Part shown: piece by piece, positions 9,547 to 18,710 of the stretch
Layout: each line of letters opens with the position of its first letter
How positions within the stretch are numbered: the stretch's first letter is position 1
Source: Vibrio mimicus CAIM 602
Lineage (GTDB): Bacteria; Pseudomonadota; Gammaproteobacteria; Enterobacterales; Vibrionaceae
Length of the DNA stretch: 64,000 nucleotides
Assembly: GCF_000338875.1 (NCBI RefSeq)
Contig: NZ_AOMO01000099.1
Coordinates: 1-64,000 of the forward strand
Direction of reading: 5' to 3'
Notes under the pieces: model-generated
The model's input: the letters and a program-made list of their open reading frames with translations, nothing else
Databases searched by the model: none
Told to the model about the DNA's origin: nothing
Translations under genes and position numbers: made by a program

Positions 9547-9718
9547 AATCCTGTTCTGACAGCCAGAGTGAATGTAATCGTTTGCTCTGGTTTAAACTTA
9601 TCCATCCGACATTTCTTCGGCTGTTTTTGCACAATGCAAACTGGTATCGCGGTCACATTCTCCCTATAATCAGGCGGTTTACCTTAATTCCTCACAACCA
9701 TGTTTCGGGTGCATAACC

Positions 9719-10360
9719 ATGTCTGAGAATAATCAATGTGTCATCGTCGGTATTGCTGGCGCTTCTGCTTCTGGTAAAAGCCTTATTGCGAGCACGATTT
9801 ATAACGAGCTACGCGCCAAAGTGGGTGACCATCAAATCGGTGTGATTACGGAAGATTGCTACTACAAAGATCAGAGCCATCTGAGCATGGAAGAGCGTGT
9901 TAAAACCAATTACGATCACCCGAATGCACTAGACCACGATTTACTTTGCCAACATTTGCAAATGTTGGCGCGTGGCGAAGCGGTTGAAGTGCCAGAGTAC
10001 AGCTATACTGAGCATACTCGTACGGACAAAACCACCGCAATGACACCGAAAAAAGTGATCATTCTGGAAGGTATTCTGCTCCTGACTGACCCGCGCCTAC
10101 GTGATTTGATGCACGCGACAGTATTTATGGATACACCGCTGGATATCTGTTTGCTGCGTCGTGTTAAGCGCGATGTACAAGAACGTGGTCGTACGATGGA
10201 ATCCGTACTGAAGCAATACCAAGAGACGGTGCGTCCTATGTTTATGCAATTTATTGAGCCGTCAAAACAGTACGCAGACATTATCGTGCCTCGTGGTGGT
10301 AAAAACCGTATCGCGATTGATGTACTCAAAGCGCATATCGCAAAACTGCTCAAATCGTAA
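9719..10360 (+). CDS. udk: Uridine kinase
   Basis: A 213-residue cytosolic kinase phosphorylating uridine and cytidine to UMP and CMP. It has the P-loop GASASGKS near residue 14, the TEDCYYKD segment near 45, NYDHPNALD, and EGILLLTDPRLRDL. The length is normal. Together with udp at 4115 it places both fates of uridine in this region. A hairpin terminator follows 45 bases after the stop. Confidence 0.96.
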   Translation: MSENNQCVIVGIAGASASGKSLIASTIYNELRAKVGDHQIGVITEDCYYKDQSHLSMEERVKTNYDHPNALDHDLLCQHLQMLARGEAVEVPEYSYTEHTRTDKTTAMTPKKVIILEGILLLTDPRLRDLMHATVFMDTPLDICLLRRVKRDVQERGRTMESVLKQYQETVRPMFMQFIEPSKQYADIIVPRGGKNRIAIDVLKAHIAKLLKS

Positions 10361-10405
10361 TTTTGACCAGAGCTTTGCATCGGTTAGCTTTATTTTTACC
10401 AGTAG

Positions 10406-10428
10406 AAGTGGCACTTTAAGTGCCACTT
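10406..10428 (+). terminator. Intrinsic terminator after udk
   Basis: Stem AAGTGGCACT / AGTGCCACTT, loop TTA, then TCTTTTTCTC. It separates udk from asmA. Confidence 0.85.
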
Positions 10429-10457
10429 TCTTTTTCTCGTCAAGCAAGGAAAAGCAG

Positions 10458-12572
10458 ATGAAAAAACTGTTTCTTTCTCTTCTCGGTCTAGTGGTGGTCA
10501 TCGTTGGTGCACTGCTTGCGCTCGTGTTATTGGTCAACCCTAACCAATTTAAACCTTTAATTGTTGAACAAGCCAAAAAGCAAACCGGTTTGGAACTCGT
10601 CATTGAAGGGGATATCGGTTGGCAATTTTTCCCTTCAATTGGTTTTGAATTAGGGAAAACCGAGCTGAAAAACCCGCAAGGTTTCCAAAGCGCGAACCTA
10701 TTCAAAGTTGAGAGTGTGGGTATTGATGTTTCTGTCATGCCGCTGCTCGATAAACAACTGAAAATTGGCAACATTCATTTGGATGGCGCAGAGTTTCATC
10801 TTGAAACACTGAAAGATGGCCGCTCAAATCTGGATGCTTTAACTCAAGCGCAATCAAAGCAAGCTGCTGCTCCTGCGGCAACTGAGTCAACGCCTACTCC
10901 TGAAACCACATCAAGTGAACCTACCGCCGCTTGGAGTATTGAGCTTGGTGGTGTATCGGTAAGCAATGCTGTGCTGGAAATTGTGGATCACAAAGCAGGC
11001 ACGCAGACCAAGCTTTATGATGTTCAATTGAGTGTTTCTGAGTTTATGCCTGACAGTTGGACTAAAGCGACTTTTGCCGCGAAAGGCAACAAAGATCAGC
11101 AGAAGTTTGCGGCGCAAGGTGATGCAGAAGTGCGTCTATCAGCAGATTTTAAGCAGTATGCACTACGTAATATCAACCTTGATGCGAGCTTTAGTGACCC
11201 AAGTAATCAGATCGATTCAGCTAAGCTAAAACTGGATACCTTTGAATTTGATAAAGCTAATGCGCTGACTTTCTCCGTGGCGGGTAAAGCGGCGGACATG
11301 AAGCTGAATGCAAAAGGTTCTGCGTCACTGATGGTGGATAAGGCGATCAGCAAAGTCGGTTTAGAGGGTTTGAAACTGGAAGCTGACCTTGAAGGTGCTG
11401 CGTTGCCACAGTCGCCAATGAAAATTGGTTTGGATTCGCAAATCTCCTTTGATCTGACGAAAAGCCACTTGAATGTGCTGCTGAATAAACTGACTGCGAA
11501 TGCGTTGAGTTTTGATGGTAAAGCGGACGTTACGCTCGCGGATATTCCGAAAGTGCGCTTTAACGTGCACAGTCCAGAGATTGATCTCGATGCATTTCTT
11601 GGTAATAAAGCAGCGACAACTGAGCCAACGCCAGCGAATGATAGTGCAGCAGCCTCTTCCTCTACGCCTGTTGCTTCTGATGCACCTGCGGAAGTTGAGC
11701 CTGATTTATCTGCTCTGAAAACCTTGGATGTGGTTGGTGATATCACCATCGATAAATTCAAAGCCAACAATGCTCATCTCCAAAATGTGAAAGCAAGCTT
11801 TGTAATCAATCGTGGTGTGGTGGATTTGAAATCATTCACTGCCAACCTGTACCAAGGTTCAGTACAAGCTACCGCTCACTTGGATGCCCGTAAAACACCA
11901 GCCACTTACACAGTGAAGAAGCAGGTAAAAGGGGTTCATGTACAACCTATGCTGAAAGATATTCTGAACAATCAGATGCTGGAAGGTACGGGTAATATTG
12001 ATGTTGATATCCAAGGCCAAAGCCTGACGCCAAGTGCGATTCAGAAAAATCTGCTTGGTACCGTGGCGATTAACTTTGCTGATGGTGCTGTGAATGGCAT
12101 CAACGTAGCTAACCTTATTCGTACTAACTACGCCAAAATCAAAGGGCAGGATGTACAAGAGGTGGATACGGTTAAGAAAACGGATTTCAGTGCGATGACA
12201 GCGACACTGAAACTCAACAAAGGTGAAGTCACCGCCAATGATTTGAACATGCAATCTCCATTGCTGCGTATTCATGGTGAAGGTAAAGCTAATTACCTGC
12301 AGCAAACCGTTGATTTTCTGGTGCGTACCTCGATTGTTGGCTCGTTAGAAGGTCAGGGCGGTAAAAGCATTGATGATCTACGTGATGTGACCATTCCGAT
12401 CAATGTTTCAGGCTCATGGAGTGATCCAAAGTTCCGCTTGGTGTTTGATGATGTACTCAAACAAAAAGCCAAGAAAGAAGTGGATCGCGGTGTTGAGAAA
12501 TTGACGGATAAAATCAAAGATGAAGAGACGAAGAAAGCGGTCGATGGATTGCTGAAAGGTCTATTTAATTAA
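10458..12572 (+). CDS. asmA: AsmA-family protein
   Basis: A 704-residue AsmA-type protein: an N-terminal membrane anchor (about residues 2-24, LFLSLLGLVVVIVGALLALVLL) followed by a long periplasmic beta-rich body. AsmA-like proteins are bridge-like lipid-transfer or envelope-assembly factors. Family marks include NPNQFKPLI after the anchor, GDIGWQFFPSIGFELG, and the C-terminal SGSWSDPKF segment. Two Ala/Pro/Ser/Thr-rich linkers interrupt the body (about residues 130-155 and 390-420). The start is the ATG with AAGGAAAAG upstream; the 68 codons before it overlap the end of udk. Confidence 0.9.
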   Translation: MKKLFLSLLGLVVVIVGALLALVLLVNPNQFKPLIVEQAKKQTGLELVIEGDIGWQFFPSIGFELGKTELKNPQGFQSANLFKVESVGIDVSVMPLLDKQLKIGNIHLDGAEFHLETLKDGRSNLDALTQAQSKQAAAPAATESTPTPETTSSEPTAAWSIELGGVSVSNAVLEIVDHKAGTQTKLYDVQLSVSEFMPDSWTKATFAAKGNKDQQKFAAQGDAEVRLSADFKQYALRNINLDASFSDPSNQIDSAKLKLDTFEFDKANALTFSVAGKAADMKLNAKGSASLMVDKAISKVGLEGLKLEADLEGAALPQSPMKIGLDSQISFDLTKSHLNVLLNKLTANALSFDGKADVTLADIPKVRFNVHSPEIDLDAFLGNKAATTEPTPANDSAAASSSTPVASDAPAEVEPDLSALKTLDVVGDITIDKFKANNAHLQNVKASFVINRGVVDLKSFTANLYQGSVQATAHLDARKTPATYTVKKQVKGVHVQPMLKDILNNQMLEGTGNIDVDIQGQSLTPSAIQKNLLGTVAINFADGAVNGINVANLIRTNYAKIKGQDVQEVDTVKKTDFSAMTATLKLNKGEVTANDLNMQSPLLRIHGEGKANYLQQTVDFLVRTSIVGSLEGQGGKSIDDLRDVTIPINVSGSWSDPKFRLVFDDVLKQKAKKEVDRGVEKLTDKIKDEETKKAVDGLLKGLFN

Positions 12573-12598
12573 TGGTTATGCATCACTGATGGTACAAA

Positions 12599-12621
12599 AA
12601 AGGGCTGATTTTCAGCCCTTT
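12599..12621. terminator. Bidirectional terminator between asmA and btuR
   Basis: Stem AAAGGGCTGA / TCAGCCCTTT with a TTT loop. It has a T-rich tail on both strands (TCTATTTTTG, and TTTTTTG on the minus strand), fitting the convergent genes on each side. Confidence 0.85.
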
Positions 12622-12643
12622 CTATTTTTGCCGCTTTGGCGTT

Positions 12644-13249
12644 TTACCAATCGACACCTTTCAGTGCTTTAACACCAGATTCAAAAGCGTGCTTAATGTT
12701 TTTCACTTCAGAAACGGTATCGGCCATCTCAATCAAAGTGCGGTGTGCGCCACGCCCAGTGATGATCACGGATTGCATTTTGGGGCGCTGATTTAATGCT
12801 TCGACGACTTCATCCAGCTCGATGTAACCGTAGCTCACCATGTAAGTGAGTTCATCAAACAGCACAACATCAAGAGACTCATCCTGCAACATACGTTTGC
12901 ACTCTTGCCACACTTCTTGTGCGGCCGCGGTATCGCTCTCGCGGTTCTGGGTTTCCCAAGTAAATCCGGTTGCCATCACTTGGAACTCGACACCGAGCTT
13001 TTCTAAAAGATTGCGCTCGCCGTTTTCCCAAGTGCCTTTAATAAATTGGGCAACCGCACACTGTTTTCCATGGCCCACTGCGCGAGCAATAGTGCCAAAA
13101 CCAGACGTTGACTTGCCTTTACCGTTGCCAGTAATAATCAGCAATAGCCCTTTCTCTTCCTGAGCGGCGGCAATTTTGGCATCCACTTGCTCTTTTACTT
13201 TTTGTTGGCGAGCTTTGTGACGCTCTTGTTTGATTTCATCGCCTGACAT
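12644..13249 (-). CDS. btuR: Cob(I)yrinic acid a,c-diamide / cobalamin adenosyltransferase
   Basis: A 201-residue CobO/BtuR/CobA-type enzyme that transfers adenosyl from ATP to cob(I)alamin or its precursor. The P-loop GNGKGKSTSGFG sits near residue 41, VGHGKQCAVAQFIKG follows, and LFDELTYMVSYGYI near residue 128 is the Walker B-like region. AAAAGGATT precedes the chosen ATG; the open frame continues upstream but overlaps the divergent phosphatase gene. In a species without the full corrin pathway this serves salvage. Confidence 0.93.
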   Translation of the reverse strand: MSGDEIKQERHKARQQKVKEQVDAKIAAAQEEKGLLLIITGNGKGKSTSGFGTIARAVGHGKQCAVAQFIKGTWENGERNLLEKLGVEFQVMATGFTWETQNRESDTAAAQEVWQECKRMLQDESLDVVLFDELTYMVSYGYIELDEVVEALNQRPKMQSVIITGRGAHRTLIEMADTVSEVKNIKHAFESGVKALKGVDW

Positions 13250-13334
13250 GGCAAATCCTTTTTCAATCTGAAACTTGTCGCTATGATAGCTCAACTCGTC
13301 AGTAGCAAACACCAAACAAAAATAGGGATATATC

Positions 13335-13802
13335 ATGCAAAAGGTTCTTGTGGTGTGTATGGGCAATATTTGCCGTTCTCCGACCGCTGAGGCCGTATTA
13401 CGGGCCAAGGCAGCACAACTTAACGTTGAAGTGGAAATCGATTCAGCAGGCACGATAGGGTATCACCAAGGTAATCCTCCTGACGCACGTTCTCGTGTTG
13501 CTGGAGAGAAGCGTGGTTATTCATTTTCAGGGATCAAAGCCAGAAAGATTCGTGATGAAGATTTTGCGAAATTTGATTGGATTTTAGCGGCAGACAAAGA
13601 GAATTTGGCTGAGCTGAAAGCTCGCTGCCCTAAACCCTATCAACACAAGTTGTCACTGATGCTTAGCCATTGTGATTCTGACTATGAAGAGATCCCAGAT
13701 CCCTATTATGGCGGTGAGCATGGTTTTGAGCGGGTATTAGATTTAGTTGAAGAAGCGGCTGAGCAGTTTTTACTGAAACTAAAACAACAAGGCCAGCATT
13801 AA
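13335..13802 (+). CDS. Low-molecular-weight protein-tyrosine phosphatase
   Basis: A 155-residue cytosolic phosphatase. The catalytic CX5R loop is CMGNICRS starting at Cys8, and the general-acid motif DPYYGG lies near residue 121, so all catalytic residues are present. Relatives (Wzb, Etp, YwlE) dephosphorylate tyrosine or arginine. There is no kinase or polysaccharide gene nearby, so the partner is unknown. A hairpin spans the stop codon. Confidence 0.9.
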   Translation: MQKVLVVCMGNICRSPTAEAVLRAKAAQLNVEVEIDSAGTIGYHQGNPPDARSRVAGEKRGYSFSGIKARKIRDEDFAKFDWILAADKENLAELKARCPKPYQHKLSLMLSHCDSDYEEIPDPYYGGEHGFERVLDLVEEAAEQFLLKLKQQGQH

Positions 13803-13812
13803 GCTGGCCTTG
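13788..13812. terminator. Hairpin over the end of the phosphatase gene
   Basis: Stem CAAGGCCAGC / GCTGGCCTTG with the TAA stop codon in the 5-base loop. On the minus strand it is followed by TTGTTGTTTTAG, so it could end fadL transcription as well; a run of T is lacking on the plus strand. Confidence 0.5.
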
Positions 13813-13815
13813 AAA

Positions 13816-13875
13816 TATCTCTTGTCGACTTGAGTTGCAACGGTGTTGGCTGCCCCTTAGGTCGTTTGGATATAG
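13816..13875. repeat. Internally deleted ERIC remnant
   Basis: About 60 bases match both ends of the complete ERIC at 9418-9546: TATCTCTT...ACTTGAGTTGCAACGGTGTTGGCTGC on the left and GTCGTTTGGATATAG on the right, with the central part lost. It sits between the phosphatase and fadL. Confidence 0.6.
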
Positions 13876-13891
13876 AGAAATAGCAATCAAA

Positions 13892-15163
13892 TTAGAAGCG
13901 GTAGTTCGCTTGCACACCGATCAGCCAAACGTTGCCTGTTACATTGGCATCGAAAGCTCCACCAATCAATGCTGATGGCTTATCAGAATCATCACGCGGT
14001 TCACTGATAGTGGCATCTTTTGCAAAGATATAAGTGAAACCAGCATCCAAAGTCAGTTGTGGTGTTGCCACGTAGCTCGCGCCCAAACTTAGCCAAGTAC
14101 GGTCAGTTTCAGGGATGGTTGCTGTGCGGTTTTTATCGTCTACTGCTGAAGTATCGTAAGCAACACCAGCACGCAGAGCGAGTTTGGCATCGTATTGATA
14201 AGTTGTACCGATCGCAAAGCGGTAGTTGTCTTCCCAGTTTTCTGATTTGATGAGATCAGATTTTTCTGGGAACACAGCAGTCAGCTCTTTGAATGAGCTC
14301 CAATCTGTCCAGTTAAGGCTGGCATGAATAGCCCATTGCTCATTCAATTGATGGAAGCTTGCCAGTTCAGCGGTAGCTGGTAGAGCAATAGACATCATGC
14401 CTGGCTTGTAGGCACCATAAGTAATACCCTCAGCATGGCCTTCAAAATCCATCATCACTTCTGATTTATAAGCAAAACCTAAGCGATGATCTTCATTGAT
14501 TTGCCATGCAGTACCAACTTGCCAACCCCAAGAGTTGTCTTCGCCTTCCATGTATTTCAGCGTAGTGCCTTGAGGTAACTTTAGGGCATTTTTAGCGGGT
14601 GCAGTTGCACCGAAATGACCTTCCCCCATCACATAACGCACACCGCCACCAATGCTCAGTTGAGGCAGAATTTGGTACGCAATGTTTAGGTTTGCTTCTT
14701 TGCTGATCACGCTGGCTTGGTTACCAAAGTGAGAAGCAGCAAACTCAGTACCCAGATCCGTTTCCATACCGTAGTTAGTGCCAAGGGCAAAGCCCAGTAC
14801 CACTTGTTCGTTCAACTGGTGTGACAGGTAGAAATTTGGAATCACAGCATCGTGTGCAAAATCTTTTGAAGAAGCCGCTGTTTGGCCAAGCAATTGATGC
14901 TTGACGGTTCCATCAACATCTACGTTTGGGTTCACGTAAACCGCACCAGCCGAAACTTGTGTGCCGTTGAGGTAGGTTAACATGGCTGGGTTACGCCATT
15001 GTGCGCTCGCATTGTCTGCCATTGCCGCTTCACCAGCGTAAGCTCGACCAAGACCTGTTGCTGAGTACTCAGCAAGCTGGAAACCAGCAGCCTGAGTAAG
15101 AGTAGAAACACTGGCTAAACCGAAAGCCACGGCACAGGAAAGGAAAGTCTTATTGGTTTTCAT
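13892..15163 (-). CDS. fadL: Long-chain fatty acid outer-membrane transporter FadL
   Basis: A 423-residue FadL-family beta barrel that takes long-chain fatty acids into the cell. A signal peptide ends near AQA/GF (residues 1-25), followed at once by the FadL hallmark GFQLAEYSATGLGRAYAGEAA and DNASAQWRNPAML, which form the hatch/N-terminal plug. It ends in aromatic Phe (NYRF), as outer-membrane barrels do. It lies downstream of a second, frameshifted paralogue in the same orientation with its own terminator between them. Confidence 0.93.
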   Translation of the reverse strand: MKTNKTFLSCAVAFGLASVSTLTQAAGFQLAEYSATGLGRAYAGEAAMADNASAQWRNPAMLTYLNGTQVSAGAVYVNPNVDVDGTVKHQLLGQTAASSKDFAHDAVIPNFYLSHQLNEQVVLGFALGTNYGMETDLGTEFAASHFGNQASVISKEANLNIAYQILPQLSIGGGVRYVMGEGHFGATAPAKNALKLPQGTTLKYMEGEDNSWGWQVGTAWQINEDHRLGFAYKSEVMMDFEGHAEGITYGAYKPGMMSIALPATAELASFHQLNEQWAIHASLNWTDWSSFKELTAVFPEKSDLIKSENWEDNYRFAIGTTYQYDAKLALRAGVAYDTSAVDDKNRTATIPETDRTWLSLGASYVATPQLTLDAGFTYIFAKDATISEPRDDSDKPSALIGGAFDANVTGNVWLIGVQANYRF

Positions 15164-15414
15164 AGAGATTGTTCGCTGAAATTCGCAAATTTAGGTCGGG
15201 GAAGTCTACGGCTAGAGCAATTACTTTAAAACTTCAAATCAACGAAAGTAATGGATTTGAAGTTTTAAACTAAAAATTTGCCATTTTCTAGATGATATTT
15301 CTAATTATAAAGATGTGGGTATTAAAATTTCAGCGTACAAATGTAGGTTTATCTATGGTGTTAATCGCACAAGTGTACGCTGATATTGAGCAATCAAAAC
15401 TCAAAATAAAAAGA

Positions 15415-15438
15415 AAGGGGCTGATAAATCAGCCCCTT
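15415..15438 (-). terminator. Terminator of the upstream fadL paralogue
   Basis: Stem AAGGGGCTGAT / ATCAGCCCCTT with an AA loop. Read on the minus strand it is followed by TCTTTTTATTTTG. The rest of the 301-base gap 15164-15464 is A/T-rich and would hold the promoter of the downstream fadL; I could not pick hexamers with confidence. Confidence 0.8.
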
Positions 15439-15464
15439 AGCAATAGGATATTTTGACGTTTTAA

Positions 15465-16738
15465 TTAGAACGTACGGCTGTACTGTAAGCCCAGCAGGAT
15501 TGCATCTGCGTGAGTTGTACCAGTCAGAGATGATAGGTACTTAGGTGTACCTGTTGGATTTGGAGTTGCTTCTGTTACTGCAACATCATCACCCATCAGG
15601 TAAGTAAAGCCGAAGTCGATGTTTGATTTTTGGTCAATATGGTAGGTGAAACCAGCAGATACCCATTGACGGTCTGAGTCAGGTACAGAGATTGAAGTTA
15701 ACGCATCTTGTGCGCTGGTGTCATACATGTAGCCTGCACGTAGTGTCCAGTCATTGTTTAGGTAGTAAGTACCACCAATCGCGTAATGCCAGCCGTCTTG
15801 CCATTTATATGGTTTGTCGTAGCTTGAGCCAGTGGTGAGCCTTGCAGATTACGGAATTCGATTTGGTCGAATGCGCTCCAGCCAATCCACTGCACGCTAT
15901 AGTGAACTGCGAATTTTGTATCTTCGATTTTGTGGTAGCCAGAGAATTCAAAAATGTCAGGCAGAGGTAGTGTGATCTCTTGGCCTTTATCATCTTTTGC
16001 CTTGAATTCAGGGCTGTAATGGTACGCAGCACCAAAGCGGTTGTTCTCATCCATTTCGTAGACTGCGCCTAGGTTAAAACCTACAGCCCAACCATCTGCA
16101 CCATCTACGTTAACAAGATCTTTGCCACCAATAGAGGCAACACTAGTGCTAGCAGTGCGCTTCATCGTTCCTTGGCCATAGATTAGGTCAAGACCAGCAC
16201 CCAAACTGACTTGGCTGTTGATACGATATGAACCAGCTAAACCAAAGTTCGCACTTTTAACATCAGTTAGGCCACCAAATTCACTAGCAACATAACTATT
16301 TTCAAATTCAGTTTTAGTGCCAAAGTTAGTGTACGCGTTGAAACCAACGGCAAACTTATCATCAATCGGTACGATCAGGTGAATGTTTGGAGCTACAGAA
16401 GTGCTGCCTGCATCGTCGTAATTGGCATCTTTTGCTGGAGAAAGAGTTGGAGCCACTTGGCAAGTTGTTCCACAGTATTTCGCATCTTTAACGTCAATCA
16501 AGGTTGTGATGGTTTCAAAACCTAACGACAGTGCTGTTTCATCAAACAGCGCCATAGCGGCAGGGTTACGAGCCATAACAGATGCGTTATCGGCAATTAC
16601 CGCATCACCGGCAAATGCGCGGCCAAGGCCTGTCGCTGATTGTGCGTTGAGCTGGAAGCCCGCGGCAAAAGCTTGTTGTGTCGCAAGCGTTACTGTCACT
16701 GCAAGTAACGATTTTTTAAACAGACGCATGTTGTTCAT
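15465..16738 (-). pseudogene. fadL: Second fadL, interrupted by a single-base frameshift
   Basis: A FadL paralogue in two frames. Residues 1-~312 (start MNNMRLFKKSLLA, signal peptide ending AFA, then GFQLNAQSATGLGRAFAGDA) read in one frame to about 15830. The barrel then continues in another frame (SYDKPYKWQDGWHYAIGG...) to the C-terminal Phe at 15465 (QYSRTF). Adding one G to the CTGG at about 15829-15834 restores a continuous ~424-residue protein. Everything else, including the terminal Phe, is intact, so this is a very recent mutation or a sequencing error. If functional, it is a second fatty-acid uptake porin. Confidence 0.85.
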
Positions 16739-16836
16739 TAGACTTTTCCTTTTTGGTTTCGCCTCTAATGGGCGTTGTTATATGAGCCGCTGCTTTTTTT
16801 TGAGCAATTGCTCAGTGGTGGCTGATCCTAGTCGCT

Positions 16837-16862
16837 AGTATAGGAGATAGAAATCCGACCAT
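16837..16862 (-). promoter_or_regulatory. Candidate FadR-regulated promoter of the second fadL
   Basis: On the minus strand a TATACT -10 element (16837-16842) lies just downstream of ATGGTCGGATTT (16851-16862), whose TGGTCGGA part matches one side of the FadR operator (TGGTCNGACCA). The second half-site is poor. No good -35 was found at standard spacing. Confidence 0.4.
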
Positions 16863-16997
16863 TGTCTAATTTCGCGAGAAAGTTACTGAAATGATGGCTA
16901 TTTGGCAGGAATTTAGGCGAAAACTCTATAAATTAGAGTTTTCGCTCTATTTGATGGGTTTCGTTAATGAATAAGTCTCTGATGAACAATCTGTCTT

Positions 16998-17729
16998 TTA
17001 GATAGAAGATTGAATCATCGGCATTAACTTCTCAGCAATTGCAGAGATATTTTCACCTTGGTCTCCGACTAGGATTAGGCTGGCATTGCCAATTGGTTCT
17101 ACAACACCAGACATTCCATCTTGCTTAAATTTCAACGTTTGTTTGCTGACAATTGGCGTAAAGAATAAGGTGACTTTGCCTTTTTCTCCTTGGAAAACCA
17201 TATGAACCGCATTTTCTTTACCAAAACCGCAATGGTTAAGGTAGTAAACGTGATATGGGAAGTCTCCATCCATTTTGTAGGCGAAAGGCTGCATTTTTGC
17301 GTTGATTTGGTTCATATCCGCGCGCTCATCGAGTCGCTCGACAAAGCCTTCTTCATGAGTCACATGTTTTATCGCCATTTCCGACAAACTTGCCTGTGCT
17401 GGTGAAACCAAAATATTTCCCCACTGGACCTGGCCAACGAATAATCCCGCGGTAAAGGCAATGGATGCTGCAATCGCCATTGCTTTACGAACAAATTGTG
17501 GACGGATAACTTTCTCATCTTCAATTTGGGCGCTTTGTCTGAATAAGATCTTATCAGCCAAATCATCAGGAACATCGACCTTGAATGCTTGGGCAATGTG
17601 TTTGTCGAGCTGCAGCACGTCATCAGCAAATTTGGCGTTAGAATCGCTTGAGGCGATCATCTCAAGTAATTCGTTGTCGCGTTGTTTAGGATCAGACATG
17701 ACTTTGCGGCGAAATTCTAATTCATCCAT
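16998..17729 (-). CDS. Anti-sigma factor-like membrane protein (DUF3379 type)
   Basis: A 243-residue protein with a cytosolic N-terminal part (about 1-85), a single membrane helix near residues 88-107 (AMAIAASIAFTAGLFVGQV), and a periplasmic C-terminal domain. The topology and its 8-base overlap with the ECF sigma gene indicate an anti-sigma role: the cytosolic part would hold the sigma factor until a periplasmic cue releases it. The start is the ATG inside the end of the sigma gene, preceded by CAGGAGCAG. The signal sensed is unknown. Confidence 0.75.
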   Translation of the reverse strand: MDELEFRRKVMSDPKQRDNELLEMIASSDSNAKFADDVLQLDKHIAQAFKVDVPDDLADKILFRQSAQIEDEKVIRPQFVRKAMAIAASIAFTAGLFVGQVQWGNILVSPAQASLSEMAIKHVTHEEGFVERLDERADMNQINAKMQPFAYKMDGDFPYHVYYLNHCGFGKENAVHMVFQGEKGKVTLFFTPIVSKQTLKFKQDGMSGVVEPIGNASLILVGDQGENISAIAEKLMPMIQSSI

Positions 17730-18285
17730 TGTTCTGCTCCTGATAGTGTTCTGAACCATCCATCATCTCTTTGAGTTGGTTGCGTGCTCTAAACAAACGG
17801 GTCATTACCGTATTTTTGTTCAGTGAAAGAATGTCAGCGATCTCTTCACCGCTGAATCCTCCCACTACCTGTAAAAAAAGTGGCTCTCGATACTCAACAT
17901 CCAGTTTTAGAATTTGGTTTTGCAGCCACTCATTTTGATGATGTTCATCATCGGTGTACTTCGCTTCATAGCCGTGTTCATCGATATCGACTAAATCAAA
18001 CTGTTTACGCTCAAAACGGCGAGCATTTTCTCTGCGTAAAATGGTGATCAACCAAGCTTTTGCTGCTTTTTCATCCAGCAAGCTGTCGAGTGATTTCCAC
18101 GCTCTTAAGCAGGTTTCTTGCACTAGGTCTTCGGCAATCGAGCGATCTTTACATAACCAGTAAGCGTAACGGTAAAGATCACGATGATAAGCTCGTACAA
18201 GTGCTTCGTATTTTCTTTGTCTGTCCATGTCACTATTGACCGGACGTTGTGAAGCTTTCTTTCCAAACAGATTCAATATCGACAC
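17722..18285 (-). CDS. ECF-type RNA polymerase sigma factor
   Basis: About 187 residues with sigma region 2 (residues ~25-95: YRYAYWLCKDRSIAEDLVQETCLRAWKSL) and region 4 (residues ~125-175: EPLFLQVVGGFSGEEIADILSLNKNTVMTRLFRARNQL). Region 3 is absent, as in ECF sigma factors. The best start is a GTG at 18285, about 7 bases after AGGGAG; the TTG one codon upstream is too near the ribosome site. It is translationally coupled to the anti-sigma gene. Its regulon cannot be read from the window. Confidence 0.9.
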   Translation of the reverse strand: MSILNLFGKKASQRPVNSDMDRQRKYEALVRAYHRDLYRYAYWLCKDRSIAEDLVQETCLRAWKSLDSLLDEKAAKAWLITILRRENARRFERKQFDLVDIDEHGYEAKYTDDEHHQNEWLQNQILKLDVEYREPLFLQVVGGFSGEEIADILSLNKNTVMTRLFRARNQLKEMMDGSEHYQEQNNG

Positions 18286-18466
18286 CAAGGACTCCCTAAA
18301 TGCGTCGTGTAAGTCAAATGGATTTCAGTGACGCACCTCTTATGATGGGGCGAATAGCTGAAAAAGGTAGCATTTGAGCTCACGTTTAATTTCGTACAGT
18401 TTAATAAATCACATTAAACTTGATCTAATTCAAAATCTCTTGTTCTGAAGCGGTTATAGTACCTCC

Positions 18467-18627
18467 TGTCATCTCGTTAGTCATTACGACTGACATTGTT
18501 GAGCAAAGATGACACTTCCTTTTGAAGGCTGACTTTACTTTCTCCTAATCAGGAAACTGATTTTTCAATTGGCGTAAGTTAATTGCTTTACCCATTCCGA
18601 CCACACAGTTCTGTGTGGTTTTTTTTT
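18467..18627 (+). ncRNA. Candidate small RNA (or untranslated leader) upstream of fadI
   Basis: A strong intrinsic terminator on the plus strand has no plus-strand gene before it; the nearest upstream gene points left. A TATAGT -10-like element at 18455-18460 would start a transcript near 18467 of about 160 nt. It includes hairpins TTAGTC-ATTAC-GACTGA (near 18479), CTTC-CTTTT-GAAG and AATCAG-GAAA-CTGATT followed by TTTT, then the terminal hairpin with nine T. No convincing -35 was found and there is no open frame of note. A regulatory RNA of the Hfq-binding type is plausible; I cannot match it to a named one. Confidence 0.45.
18601..18627 (+). terminator. Strong orphan intrinsic terminator
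   Basis: Perfect stem CCACACAG / CTGTGTGG with a TT loop and nine consecutive T. It lies 146 bases before the fadI start and 315 bases after the divergent sigma-gene start. Confidence 0.85.
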
Positions 18628-18710
18628 GCAAAAAATTCTTTGTACGAACGATTCCACAGCACTTTTGACGTGGAAAGGATTGCTTGAATCACGATTATTT
18701 AAACGGTCGT

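Noticed and set aside
13335..13453. N-terminal extension of btuR
   Set aside because: The 68 extra codons overlap the divergent phosphatase gene and lack similarity to the family; a good ribosome site lies at the internal ATG.
18416..18448. Sigma-E type promoter (AAACTT and TCTGA) for the putative small RNA
   Set aside because: The spacing of 22 bases is too long for the ECF promoter pattern.
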